From Rhodococcus pseudokoreensis (GTDB lineage: Bacteria > Actinomycetota > Actinomycetes > Mycobacteriales > Mycobacteriaceae), in contig NZ_CP070619.1 in NCBI RefSeq assembly GCF_017068395.1, positions 4,898,001 to 4,962,000 of the forward strand: a stretch of 64,000 nucleotides of DNA. Reading direction: 5' to 3'. A program made the position numbers and the translations under genes. Shown piece by piece: positions 25,244 through 32,795 of the stretch. Numbering within the stretch: position 1 is the first letter of the stretch; the number at the start of each line of letters is the position of its first letter. Under the pieces are notes generated by a model that was given only the letters and a program-made list of their open reading frames with translations, was not told the DNA's origin and did not search any database.

Positions 25244-26742
25244 GTTACCTCGACTGTGCCCCGCGTAACGCCGACGGCAGCAAGCGCAAGATCGACATCG
25301 TCGACCAGACGCTGCGCGACGGCCCCCAGAGTTGGTGGGGCATGCGGCTGCGCAAGGACATGGGTCTGCCCATGGCGTCCGAGCTGGACCGCACCGGCTT
25401 CCACACCATCGACCTCGCCGGAAGCTCACTCTTCGAGGTGCTCGTGCGGCACTGCAAGGAAGATCCGTGGGAGCAGCTGATCTCGCTGTCGAAGTCGATG
25501 CCGGAGACGACGGTTCGCGCCGGTACCCGCAGCAACGGCATCGTCACGTTCGGCCTCACTGCCGACAGCGTGATGGACCTGTGGGTGCAGCGACTGATCG
25601 CCCACGGCATCGGCAGCTTCTGGATCTACGACGGCCTGTTCAACATCGACAAGATCGGCCGTCTGGTCAAGACCGTGCAGGCCGAGGGCGCGAAGGCACT
25701 GCCCTGCATCCTCTTCGCTGACACCCCGTACCACACCGACGAGTACTACGCCGCCCGCACACGGGAGCTGGTCGGTCTCGGCGCCGACGGCATCGAACTC
25801 GAAGACGCCGCCGGACTACTCACCCCCGAACGCACCCGTTCCCTCGTCGCGGCCATCAAGGGCGCGGCCGGAAACCTGCCGGTGGAGATCCACTTCCACA
25901 GCAACAACGCCCTCGCACCCCTGAACTATCTCGAAGGCATCCTCGCCGGCGCAGATCGTGTCCACACGGCAAGCCGCCCGCTCGCCGCCGGGGTGTCGCT
26001 GCCCTCGACGGAGAACACCGTCGCGAACCTGCGCTACGCCGGATTCGACGTCGACGTCGACGAGTCCCGCTTCGCCGCAGTCGAACAGCACCTGCTGCGG
26101 GTCGCGGAGTACGAGGACCTGCCCGTCGGCCAGCCGGCCGAGTACTCCCTGTTCCAGTACCGGCACCAGCTTCCCGGCGGCATGGCGGGCACGTTCAAGG
26201 CGCAGCTGCGGGACCGCGGCATGGAGGATCGTTTCGAAGAGGTCCTCGACGAGATGTCCCGGGTGCGAGAAGAACTCGGCTACCCCGTCATGGCCACCCC
26301 GTTCTCCCAGCTGGTCGGCACCCAGGCGGTGCTGAACGTGGTGACCGGGTCGCGGTACTCGGTGGTGCCGGACGAGGTGATGATCTACGCGCACGGCTTC
26401 TACGGCCAACCGGCCGCGCCGATGGACCCGAACGTGCTCGACACCATCATGAGCTCACCCAAGGCCAAGAGCTACCAGAACTGGGAGCCCCCGCAGCCGA
26501 GCCTGGACGAACTGCGCAAGAAGTTCGGTGGGTCGATCAGCGACGACGAACTGCTTCTGCGACTCCTCGTCCCGGAGAACGACATCGATGTCATGCGCGC
26601 GACCCCGCAACGCAACCGCGACTTCGCCCCGACCAGCAAGCAGATGAAGTACATCAGGGACCTGGTCGAGACATCCGTGGGTGCCTACCTGCACATCGAG
26701 GCGGACGACTTCTCCCTGACTTTGGAAGGCGATCACCGATGA
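25240..26742 (+). CDS. PYC/OADA-type carboxyltransferase subunit with altered active site
   Basis: The 500-residue protein matches the carboxyltransferase part of pyruvate carboxylase and oxaloacetate decarboxylase alpha. An HMGL-like barrel (VDQTLRDGPQSWWGMRLRKD, HFHSNNALAPLNYLEG) is followed by the PYC_OADA domain (YRHQLPGGMAGTFKAQL, TPFSQLVGTQAVLNVVTG, HGFYGQPAAPMDP). These enzymes move carboxyl from carboxybiotin to an enol(ate). The position of the carbamylated metal-ligand Lys (family IKDMAGLL) reads ELEDAAGLL, near residue 186, so the Lys is replaced by Glu. The usual RDAHQS is RDGPQS. A substrate other than pyruvate is therefore likely, for example a ketone or its enol phosphate. Confidence 0.85.
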   Translation: MSYLDCAPRNADGSKRKIDIVDQTLRDGPQSWWGMRLRKDMGLPMASELDRTGFHTIDLAGSSLFEVLVRHCKEDPWEQLISLSKSMPETTVRAGTRSNGIVTFGLTADSVMDLWVQRLIAHGIGSFWIYDGLFNIDKIGRLVKTVQAEGAKALPCILFADTPYHTDEYYAARTRELVGLGADGIELEDAAGLLTPERTRSLVAAIKGAAGNLPVEIHFHSNNALAPLNYLEGILAGADRVHTASRPLAAGVSLPSTENTVANLRYAGFDVDVDESRFAAVEQHLLRVAEYEDLPVGQPAEYSLFQYRHQLPGGMAGTFKAQLRDRGMEDRFEEVLDEMSRVREELGYPVMATPFSQLVGTQAVLNVVTGSRYSVVPDEVMIYAHGFYGQPAAPMDPNVLDTIMSSPKAKSYQNWEPPQPSLDELRKKFGGSISDDELLLRLLVPENDIDVMRATPQRNRDFAPTSKQMKYIRDLVETSVGAYLHIEADDFSLTLEGDHR

Positions 26743-27149
26743 GTGAGCTGGGGGTGGGGCGGCCGACCAAGCGCCGCGCCGGGTCCGCCGTCGGGGGGCT
26801 GCCCGTCGCAGACTCGCGTCCTGTCCTCGACGGCGATGCCGTACTCGGGTCCCGGTGCACGGTGTGCCGGTACCCGACCGCGCAGCAGCATCTGCCGTGG
26901 TGCCCGGTGTGCTACGGCGCCACCGAACCGGCCCGCTTCGCCCGCACGGGCAAGACCTGGTCATCGACCGTGGTTGCGATCCCCGTGGGCACCCGCCGTC
27001 CGCCGTTCGGGCTGGCGTATGTCGATCTCGACGACGGCCCAAGGGTACTCGCTCATCTCGACGAACCCGCGGTACTCGCGCTCGGTACTCGCCTCGAGAT
27101 CACCGGAACAGACGACGGCGACCTCGTCGCCACTACGGAGGTGCAGTGA
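26739..27149 (+). CDS. DUF35 OB-fold/zinc-ribbon partner of the thiolase
   Basis: A 136-residue protein with a rubredoxin-like zinc ribbon, CTVCRYPTAQQHLPWCPVC, followed by an OB-fold (TWSSTVVAIPVGTRRPPFGLAYVDLDD). DUF35/ChsH2-type proteins act as obligate partners of thiolases, HMG-CoA synthases and SCP2-like enzymes and channel acyl-CoA substrates. The genes before and after overlap it by 4 and 1 bp. Its pairing with the next gene supports a two-subunit thiolase. Confidence 0.88.
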   Translation: MSELGVGRPTKRRAGSAVGGLPVADSRPVLDGDAVLGSRCTVCRYPTAQQHLPWCPVCYGATEPARFARTGKTWSSTVVAIPVGTRRPPFGLAYVDLDDGPRVLAHLDEPAVLALGTRLEITGTDDGDLVATTEVQ

Positions 27150-28288
27150 TGAACCAGGCCATGTTGTGGGGCGTCGGAACCTCGTCCTACGGCCGATTCC
27201 CCGACCAGCGAGTCGAGTCACTCGCCTGGACCGCGGTCGCCGAAGCAGTCCAGGACGCCGGCATCCGGCCCGACGAGATCGACGCGATCATAGTCGGGTC
27301 GGTGTTCGGCCCGCCCGGGGTGGCCACCCGCATCCAACGCGGACTCGGCATTCCCTCCGTGCCCATGTGGACAGTCGAAAATGCCTGCGCCAGCGGCACC
27401 GCGGCCTACCACGAAGCAGTGGAGGCCGTGCGGCACGGCCGATTCAAATGCGTTCTGGTTCTCGGGGTCGATCAGATGTCGACCCTGTTCTCCGGGGCCA
27501 TCGTGCCGGAGGCGACCGACCCGGAAGGCGCTGCATCGCTGCCGTTGCCGGGGCTCTACGCTCTGCAGGCGCAGCGGTACGTCGGCGAATTCGGGGTCAC
27601 CCCGGAACAACTCGCGGCGATCGCGGTCAAGAACAAGACCAACGGGATGGACAACCCCCGCGCCCAGTTGCGTGACACGGTGCCCACGGTTCAGGAGGTG
27701 CTCGACTCCCGCATGATCGCCGAACCGTTGACGTTCCTGCAGTGCTGCCCGACCAGCGACGGGGCCGGCGCCGCCATCGTCGGCGGCGACCGCGGCGACC
27801 GCAGCGATCTGCGGATCGAGGCCTCGGCGATGGTCTCCGGTGCCCTGTGGGACCAGCGCAGCGAGGACGTCTGGGGATTTGCCAGCGTCGCCCGCGCTGC
27901 CGAGAAGGCGTTCGACCAGGCCGGCCGCACCCCGCAGGAGATCGACGTTCTCGAGGTGCACGACGCCTTCACCATCGGTGAGATCATCACCCTCGAGGCG
28001 CTCGGCATCGCACCCCGCGGCAAGGGCGCCGAACTCGCCCCCTCCGGTCACACCACCCGCGATGGGGCGCAACCGGTCAACCCGAGCGGAGGCCTGCTCT
28101 CACGCGGACATCCCCTCGGTGCAACCGGAATGGCGCAACTGGCCGAAATCGCCTGGCAACTGCGCGGACAGGCGGGACCGCGGCAGGTCGCCCGGCATCG
28201 CGTCGGGCTCGTCGAGACGATGGGTGGGGGAGCGGCAGGAATGGACGGCAACGCCTGCGTGGTCACCATCCTGTCCACCCAGTCATGA
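27149..28288 (+). CDS. SCP2/thiolase-family enzyme
   Basis: The 379-residue thiolase-fold protein is of the SCP-x/lipid-transfer type. The nucleophile segment is WTVENACASGTAAYHEA (Cys near residue 80), the general-base region is LEVHDAFTIGEI, and the C-terminal motif is SRGHPLGATGMAQL, so catalytic Cys and His are in place. The conserved EMGGGAAG-type loop appears as ETMGGGAAGMDGNACV. It should cleave a beta-ketoacyl-CoA to acetyl-CoA (or another short acyl-CoA) and a shortened acyl-CoA, the expected last step of a ketone carboxylation route. Confidence 0.9.
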   Translation: MNQAMLWGVGTSSYGRFPDQRVESLAWTAVAEAVQDAGIRPDEIDAIIVGSVFGPPGVATRIQRGLGIPSVPMWTVENACASGTAAYHEAVEAVRHGRFKCVLVLGVDQMSTLFSGAIVPEATDPEGAASLPLPGLYALQAQRYVGEFGVTPEQLAAIAVKNKTNGMDNPRAQLRDTVPTVQEVLDSRMIAEPLTFLQCCPTSDGAGAAIVGGDRGDRSDLRIEASAMVSGALWDQRSEDVWGFASVARAAEKAFDQAGRTPQEIDVLEVHDAFTIGEIITLEALGIAPRGKGAELAPSGHTTRDGAQPVNPSGGLLSRGHPLGATGMAQLAEIAWQLRGQAGPRQVARHRVGLVETMGGGAAGMDGNACVVTILSTQS

Positions 28289-29460
28289 CCACGACCTACG
28301 CAGGGCTTCTCGGCTTCCGGGACGTCGGTGGGCTGCGTACCCGGGACGGCGGCCGCGTCCGGGCAGGAGTGCTCTTCCGCAGTGGGACACCGCAGTTCCT
28401 GGACGGGCAGTCGGCTCGGAAGCTGATCGCAGACACCGGGATCCGGGCGACCATCGATCTGCGGCTGCCTCACGAGGTCGCGGTGGAGGGGCGGGGACCT
28501 CTCGACGAGTTGGGGGTTCGCCACTTCCCCCACCCGTTCAGCATCGGCGACCGCGTGGCCGAGGACTCGGCGGTTGCCCCGATGGACGGTGACGATCCGC
28601 TGGTCACCCGCTACCTGAAGTACCTGGCCGAGGATGCCGCCGGGGTCGTTTCGCTGTCCACACGACTTCTCGAGCCTGCCGTTCTCCCGGTCTTGGTGCA
28701 CTGCACCGTCGGCAAGGACCGGACCGGAGTGGCGGTCGCACTGCTCTTGGACGCCATCGGGGTACTCCGCGAGGACATCGCCGCGGACTACGCCGCCGCT
28801 CCCGACGACGTCACCGCATCCATGCGGCGACTGCGGCAGATGGCGTCGTACGGTCCTGCCGCCGACCTCTACCCACCGGAGGCGTGGACGGCGCCGGCGG
28901 ACGCGATGGAACGGTTCCTCGGCAGCGTCGACCGGCGGTACGGCGGGACCCGCAACCTGCTTCAGGACAACGGTATAGGGCCGGAGGAGATCCGCCGACT
29001 GATCGAACTGCTCATCACCTACGACGACGCAACGACGAAGGAGCACCGCATGCGAGTAACCGAAACCTGCGTCATCCGGACAACACCCGATGCCGTGTGG
29101 AAGGTCGGCGGAGACACCGCGAACGTCGCGGACTGGATTCCCGCGCTGGAGAAGTCGCACCAGCACGGTGACCTGCGGTACGCGACTTTCGCCAACGGCG
29201 GAGGCGAGGCGACGGAGCGGATCGTCCACCACGACGATCCGCAGCGAAGCTACACCTACGAGTACGTATCCGGGCCCCTGCCTCTGTCGTACTATTCCTC
29301 CACCTTCACCGTCAACGATCACCCCGACGGCGCCGAAGTCGTGTGGAGTGCCGATTTCGCATCCACGTCTCCTGAGAGTGAACCCGAACTCGCAGCGGCG
29401 ATCACAGACATCTACCGGTCCGCGTTGATCGAATTGGCCAACCACACAGAAGCGCACTGA
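28285..29460 (+). CDS. Tyrosine-phosphatase-family domain fused to SRPBCC domain
   Basis: The 391-residue protein has two parts. Residues 1-250 are a bacterial Y_phosphatase3-type phosphatase: FRDVGGLRTRDGGRVRAG, then the P-loop VHCTVGKDRTGVAVALLLDA with Cys140 and Arg146. Residues 256-391 are an SRPBCC/polyketide-cyclase-like ligand-binding domain (CVIRTTPDAVWKVGGDTANV). An in-frame ATG at 29050 starts the second domain and has AAGGAG 6 nt upstream, so a separate SRPBCC protein may also be made. A phosphatase in a cluster with a phosphoryl-transfer system could release phosphate from an activated intermediate. This is inferred. Confidence 0.82.
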   Translation: MTTTYAGLLGFRDVGGLRTRDGGRVRAGVLFRSGTPQFLDGQSARKLIADTGIRATIDLRLPHEVAVEGRGPLDELGVRHFPHPFSIGDRVAEDSAVAPMDGDDPLVTRYLKYLAEDAAGVVSLSTRLLEPAVLPVLVHCTVGKDRTGVAVALLLDAIGVLREDIAADYAAAPDDVTASMRRLRQMASYGPAADLYPPEAWTAPADAMERFLGSVDRRYGGTRNLLQDNGIGPEEIRRLIELLITYDDATTKEHRMRVTETCVIRTTPDAVWKVGGDTANVADWIPALEKSHQHGDLRYATFANGGGEATERIVHHDDPQRSYTYEYVSGPLPLSYYSSTFTVNDHPDGAEVVWSADFASTSPESEPELAAAITDIYRSALIELANHTEAH

Positions 29461-29564
29461 GTTGTTTCGTTTCGGAGCGGGCGCGGCGGTAGATCTCGAG
29501 GCCGACGCGGTAGGAGCCGAAGGCGCCGGGCCGGCTTCGGCCCTCCCCTCCCGTCAGCGGGCTG

Positions 29565-29872
29565 TCACGTCCGCCAAACCGACGTGAATTCGTACCATGG
29601 GCCGCCGAGGTGCGTTGCGGTGAAATCGTCGATTCCGGCAGGTACACCGTTCGGGGAGTACGCCCGACCGCTGCTGACCGTCAATGCGAATCCACCTGCT
29701 CGAATTCTGAACGCGTGTCGTCGAACGACGGTCGTGGCACCAGCATCATCGTTGCGACGGCGACGAGCGCGACCACCGGTGCAGGCACGATCCACCACGA
29801 CCCGGACCGGGCGGCTTGTTCGGCTTGTCCTTGCCGCTCACGGAAGTCCGTCGGCGAGAATCGGCGGTCCAC
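29565..29872 (-). pseudogene. Small membrane protein, possibly frameshifted
   Basis: A GTG at 29872 opens a 63-codon frame (to 29681) with one clear TM, WWIVPAPVVALVAVATMMLV, and a polar tail ending VDSH. At that point a second minus-strand frame (to 29565) continues with protein-like, GC3-biased sequence: FALTVSSGRAYSPNGVPAG and DFTATHLGGPWYEFTSVWRT. The two together would make a single-pass membrane protein of about 100 residues broken by one frameshift near 29683. The other possibility is that only the 63-residue protein is real. The rest of 29461-29914 shows nothing I can support. Confidence 0.4.
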
Positions 29873-29914
29873 TCGTCGCGCTGTGGTTCCGACGATCCCA
29901 TGCAGGCATCGTAA

Positions 29915-30478
29915 TCACACCGACCGGTCTGTGTGATCGATCGGGGGCCGTGAATCCGACTGCGCAGCAAGCTGTGCGAAATCCGCAGCGTAGACGGCCA
30001 TCCAGTGCGGATGCAGCCGGTAGTAGACCACGTCGTTGTCCCAGTCGAAGGAGTCTGCGCCGTAGAAGTCCTTGAAGTAGGCGAGCAGGTCCGGCCAGTC
30101 TGCGGCCGGATCGCCGTCTTGCGGGTTGAGGATCTCCACCGTGCCATGCGTGAACACGCCCAGTTCCTCACCGCGCATGTGCGCGGCACTGGCGGCGGGC
30201 CGGGCGGCGAGGTGGCGGGCCTTTGCCGCGCCGCGCGCCGTGCCGAAGTGCCACATTCCGTGCAGGAAGTGCCCGTCCACACCGCTGATCCGCGGTTCGC
30301 CCGCGGCCGTGACGGTGGACAGCGCGAGCGTGCACATGCCGGTGACAACCTGGGCGAGTTGCTTCGCCGTCAATGTTCTGTCGATGTCGATGATCGAACG
30401 CAGATGTGCGGTGGAGCGGGACAGCGAGGCGTCGAGGAGTCGCTGGAGTTCGCTGAGTTCTTCCGGTGTTTCGCGCAT
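29915..30478 (-). CDS. Pyridoxamine-5'-phosphate-oxidase-family protein
   Basis: The 187-residue protein starts MRETPEELSELQRLLDASLS, then enters a PPOX split barrel: KQLAQVVTGMCTLALSTVTA and GEPRISGVDGHFLHGMWHFGT, followed by a later strand pair (GVFTHGTVEILNPQDG, DVVYYRLHPHWMAVYAADF). It is probably flavin- or F420-binding. The ATG at 30478 has AAGGACC about 7 nt upstream and is preferred to the open frame to 30532. An inverted repeat lies just upstream at 30525. No partner gene is evident. Confidence 0.75.
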   Translation of the reverse strand: MRETPEELSELQRLLDASLSRSTAHLRSIIDIDRTLTAKQLAQVVTGMCTLALSTVTAAGEPRISGVDGHFLHGMWHFGTARGAAKARHLAARPAASAAHMRGEELGVFTHGTVEILNPQDGDPAADWPDLLAYFKDFYGADSFDWDNDVVYYRLHPHWMAVYAADFAQLAAQSDSRPPIDHTDRSV

Positions 30479-30524
30479 GGAGGTCCTTGTCTGTCGATTC
30501 GTGGAATCATGCTCGCACCGAGAC

Positions 30525-30543
30525 CCTGACATCCTGTGTCAGG
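30525..30543. promoter_or_regulatory. Operator-like inverted repeat upstream of the PPOX gene
   Basis: CCTGACA-TCCTG-TGTCAGG is a perfect 7-bp inverted repeat 47 nt before the start at 30478. It lies between that gene and the 3' end of the LysR gene. Confidence 0.45.
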
Positions 30544-30592
30544 AATTATTCGCGATCCTGCGAGCCGACCTCCGTCGCGGACTGCACACTTG

Positions 30593-31474
30593 TCACGGCG
30601 AATCCGCGGGCCAGGCGGCGATGAGGTAGCCGATAAACATTTCAACGGCGGGCGGAATGCTGCGGTTGGCGGATCGGGCGATCGAAATCTGTCGTGTGAG
30701 CAGCGGATCGGTCGGAACAGTGGCGAGGGTGAACCCGTCCTTTGGAATGGCTGAGTCGGGGATGAACCCGTAGCCGCCGAGGCCGGTGACAAGCTCGGCA
30801 ACTAGTTGGGTGGTGTCGACTTCGGCGACCGGGGTCGGGTAGGCCTCACCGGCCGAGAAGAAGCGTTGCGCTTCCAGTAGCGCACCTAGGCGCCGATGCA
30901 GCCCGACGTAGGGCACATCCCTAAGGTCCGCGGGGCGGAGCGGTGCCTGTTCTATCAGTGGATGATTATGCGGCAGAACGAGGTGCAATGTTTCGCGGAT
31001 GAGTGGAGTGTTGACGATGCCGTCGTCGGCGTAGCCTTCGCAGATCGCCAGATCGAACTGGTCCTCGCGCAGACCTGCGATCATAGCGCCCCGCAGCGAC
31101 GTGAATAACGACCATCGAGTGCCCGGATGCGTGTGAGTGTAGTCGGCCATCAGTGTGCACAGGCGCGGGCCTAACGACGGCAGACAGGTGAGGCGGATGA
31201 CCGGGCTTTCGCCGGTGCGGATGCATTCCATTTCGAACGTAGCGTCGGCGATGTCGCTCATGACGCGCCGCGCGATCGGCAACAGAGCGCTACCCGCAGC
31301 CGTCAGCTTGACTCGCTGGCCTGTCCGGTCAAGGAGTTGTACGCCGAGGCCGTTCTCGAGCAACCGCAGGTCCTGCGAAACGGCACCCTGGGTTTTGTAG
31401 AGCCGTCGGGCGGCGGCGGTCAGCGTGCCCGCATCGACGATGCTTATAAAGGTCTCCAGCTGCCGGAACTGCAC
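30593..31474 (-). CDS. LysR-family regulator
   Basis: A 293-residue LTTR. The HTH is at residues 3-60 (FRQLETFISIVDAGTLTAAARRLYKTQGAVSQDLRLLENGLGV) and is followed by a substrate-binding domain of periplasmic-binding fold. The GTG at 31474 has AGGAG 7 nt upstream (31482-31486), whereas the ATG at 31504 would add ten residues of poor family fit. It is divergent from the UxaA-like operon, with an LTTR-type box in the gap, so it is the likely regulator of that operon. Confidence 0.85.
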   Translation of the reverse strand: MQFRQLETFISIVDAGTLTAAARRLYKTQGAVSQDLRLLENGLGVQLLDRTGQRVKLTAAGSALLPIARRVMSDIADATFEMECIRTGESPVIRLTCLPSLGPRLCTLMADYTHTHPGTRWSLFTSLRGAMIAGLREDQFDLAICEGYADDGIVNTPLIRETLHLVLPHNHPLIEQAPLRPADLRDVPYVGLHRRLGALLEAQRFFSAGEAYPTPVAEVDTTQLVAELVTGLGGYGFIPDSAIPKDGFTLATVPTDPLLTRQISIARSANRSIPPAVEMFIGYLIAAWPADSP

Positions 31475-31541
31475 CTCTTGGCTCCTACCAGTGAGAATAG
31501 CCATTGTTGCGATGAACGGATACTAGCGGGTGTACAGCTCG

Positions 31542-31559
31542 GCTAATGACCCTGTTAGC
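31542..31559. promoter_or_regulatory. Candidate LysR box between LysR and UxaA-like genes
   Basis: GCTAA-N8-TTAGC is a short inverted repeat with the T-Nx-A form of LTTR sites, placed between the divergent genes. It also overlaps the spurious upstream ATG at 31546. Confidence 0.4.
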
Positions 31560-31605
31560 GATTGGTGCTTTCCGCGACGAGGCAGCGACACTGAGACTGA
31601 ACAGC

Positions 31606-31878
31606 ATGAAATTGCTCCTACTCGATGACCGCGACAATATTGCGGTCGCCGTCACTGACCTGCACAGCGGGGAGATGACCAGCACGAATGATATCCGCCT
31701 GACCATCCGTAGCCACGTACCGCGTGGACACAAGGTGGCACTTCACCCGATAGCGCGGGGCGCCGACATCATTCGGTACGGCGAACCGGTCGGCGAAGCC
31801 ACTTCCGACATTGCATCCGGTGAGCACGTGCACGTGCAGAACGTCATCAGCAAGCGGCTGCCCGGAGGACCTCGATGA
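31606..31878 (+). CDS. SAF-domain small subunit, UxaA/galactarate dehydratase family
   Basis: A 90-residue protein consisting of a single SAF domain (MKLLLLDDRDNIAVAV; HVPRGHKVALHPIARGADII; SGEHVHVQNVIS), equivalent to the N-terminal domain of altronate dehydratase UxaA and galactarate dehydratase GarD. In split systems this subunit joins the large iron-dependent dehydratase subunit. The ATG at 31606 is chosen over 31546 because the latter lies in the regulatory region. Its stop overlaps the next gene by 4 bp (ATGA). Confidence 0.82.
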   Translation: MKLLLLDDRDNIAVAVTDLHSGEMTSTNDIRLTIRSHVPRGHKVALHPIARGADIIRYGEPVGEATSDIASGEHVHVQNVISKRLPGGPR

Positions 31879-32795
31879 CCCAGATCAACGCATACCCTCG
31901 TACTCAGGGGCAACCCGGCGCCCGAAACCACGTCTTCGTGCTCCCGTCCGTGGTGTGCTCGGCCCTCGTCGCAGCCGAGATCGCCGATGCCGCCGGAGCG
32001 ACGGCAGTGGCGCATCAGCACGGATGCGGGCACATCGGGCAGGATATCGTGCAGACCCGGGCACTGTTCGCAGGACTGGCGAGCTCACCGAACGTGGCCC
32101 AGTCGCTGGTCGTCAGCCTCGGCTGCGAGACCGTTCAGGGACGTGGCGTCGTCGACGAGATCGTCCGGCAGGGCCGGGAACCGCATTTTGTCGGCATCCA
32201 AGACAGCGGCGGTAGCACAGCGGCACGGGAAGAAGGTATCCGTGTCGCGCAGAAGCTGAAGACGACGGCCGACGCCCTCGAACGCGAAGCCGCCGACGTG
32301 GGTGCCCTGACTCTCGGCATCGTCGCCGATCGCACGGACGACCGACTCGCAGACCTTGTGACACTCGCCGTTGCCCGAGGTGCCCGCGTAGTTCTCGCCG
32401 CATCGAAAGACGCGGACTTGTCCGGGGTCGCGGAACCGAACACCGCACTGACAATTGGAAGCGAGCCGGGACCATCCGCGGTCAGTGTGCTCGCGAACGA
32501 TCCCGGGACCCAGAGCGCACGCGTGCTTGCGGTGGCGTCCTGCCGACCGCAAGTCATCGTCGAGTTCCCGGCGGAAAACCAACCGCCATCATCGATCGCG
32601 CTCGTTCCTATCGTCGGTGTCGCTGCAGCGGGAGGGCTGCACGCGGCTATTCCCGACGAGTTCGACATCGCGGCCGGTGAGGCCGCCGCTGACATCTGGT
32701 CTGTCGTACTCGACGTTTTTTCCGGTGTTCCCGCGAAATCTGAACTGCGGAACTCCACCACCTTTGCTATTCCGCGATTGCTGAGGACGATGTGA
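31875..32795 (+). CDS. UxaA-family protein, N-terminal-half-like subunit
   Basis: The 306-residue protein matches the second (catalytic iron) domain of the UxaA/GarD family: NHVFVLPSVVCSALVAAEIA, HQHGCGHIGQDIVQT and VVSLGCETVQG, giving Cys and His residues that can bind the metal. It lacks the conserved C-terminal domain with ECGGSD. A second UxaA-like gene follows with a 4-bp overlap, so the dehydratase probably acts as a multi-subunit enzyme on a hydroxy acid. The substrate is unknown; sugar acids are typical, but the neighbouring catabolic genes point to something else. Confidence 0.8.
   Translation: MTQINAYPRTQGQPGARNHVFVLPSVVCSALVAAEIADAAGATAVAHQHGCGHIGQDIVQTRALFAGLASSPNVAQSLVVSLGCETVQGRGVVDEIVRQGREPHFVGIQDSGGSTAAREEGIRVAQKLKTTADALEREAADVGALTLGIVADRTDDRLADLVTLAVARGARVVLAASKDADLSGVAEPNTALTIGSEPGPSAVSVLANDPGTQSARVLAVASCRPQVIVEFPAENQPPSSIALVPIVGVAAAGGLHAAIPDEFDIAAGEAAADIWSVVLDVFSGVPAKSELRNSTTFAIPRLLRTM

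Noticed and set aside
23308..26742. Housekeeping acetyl-CoA carboxylase
   Set aside because: The carboxyltransferase is of PYC/OADA type, not the AccD/PccB crotonase-fold type, and BC and BCCP are separate subunits overlapping the kinase gene.
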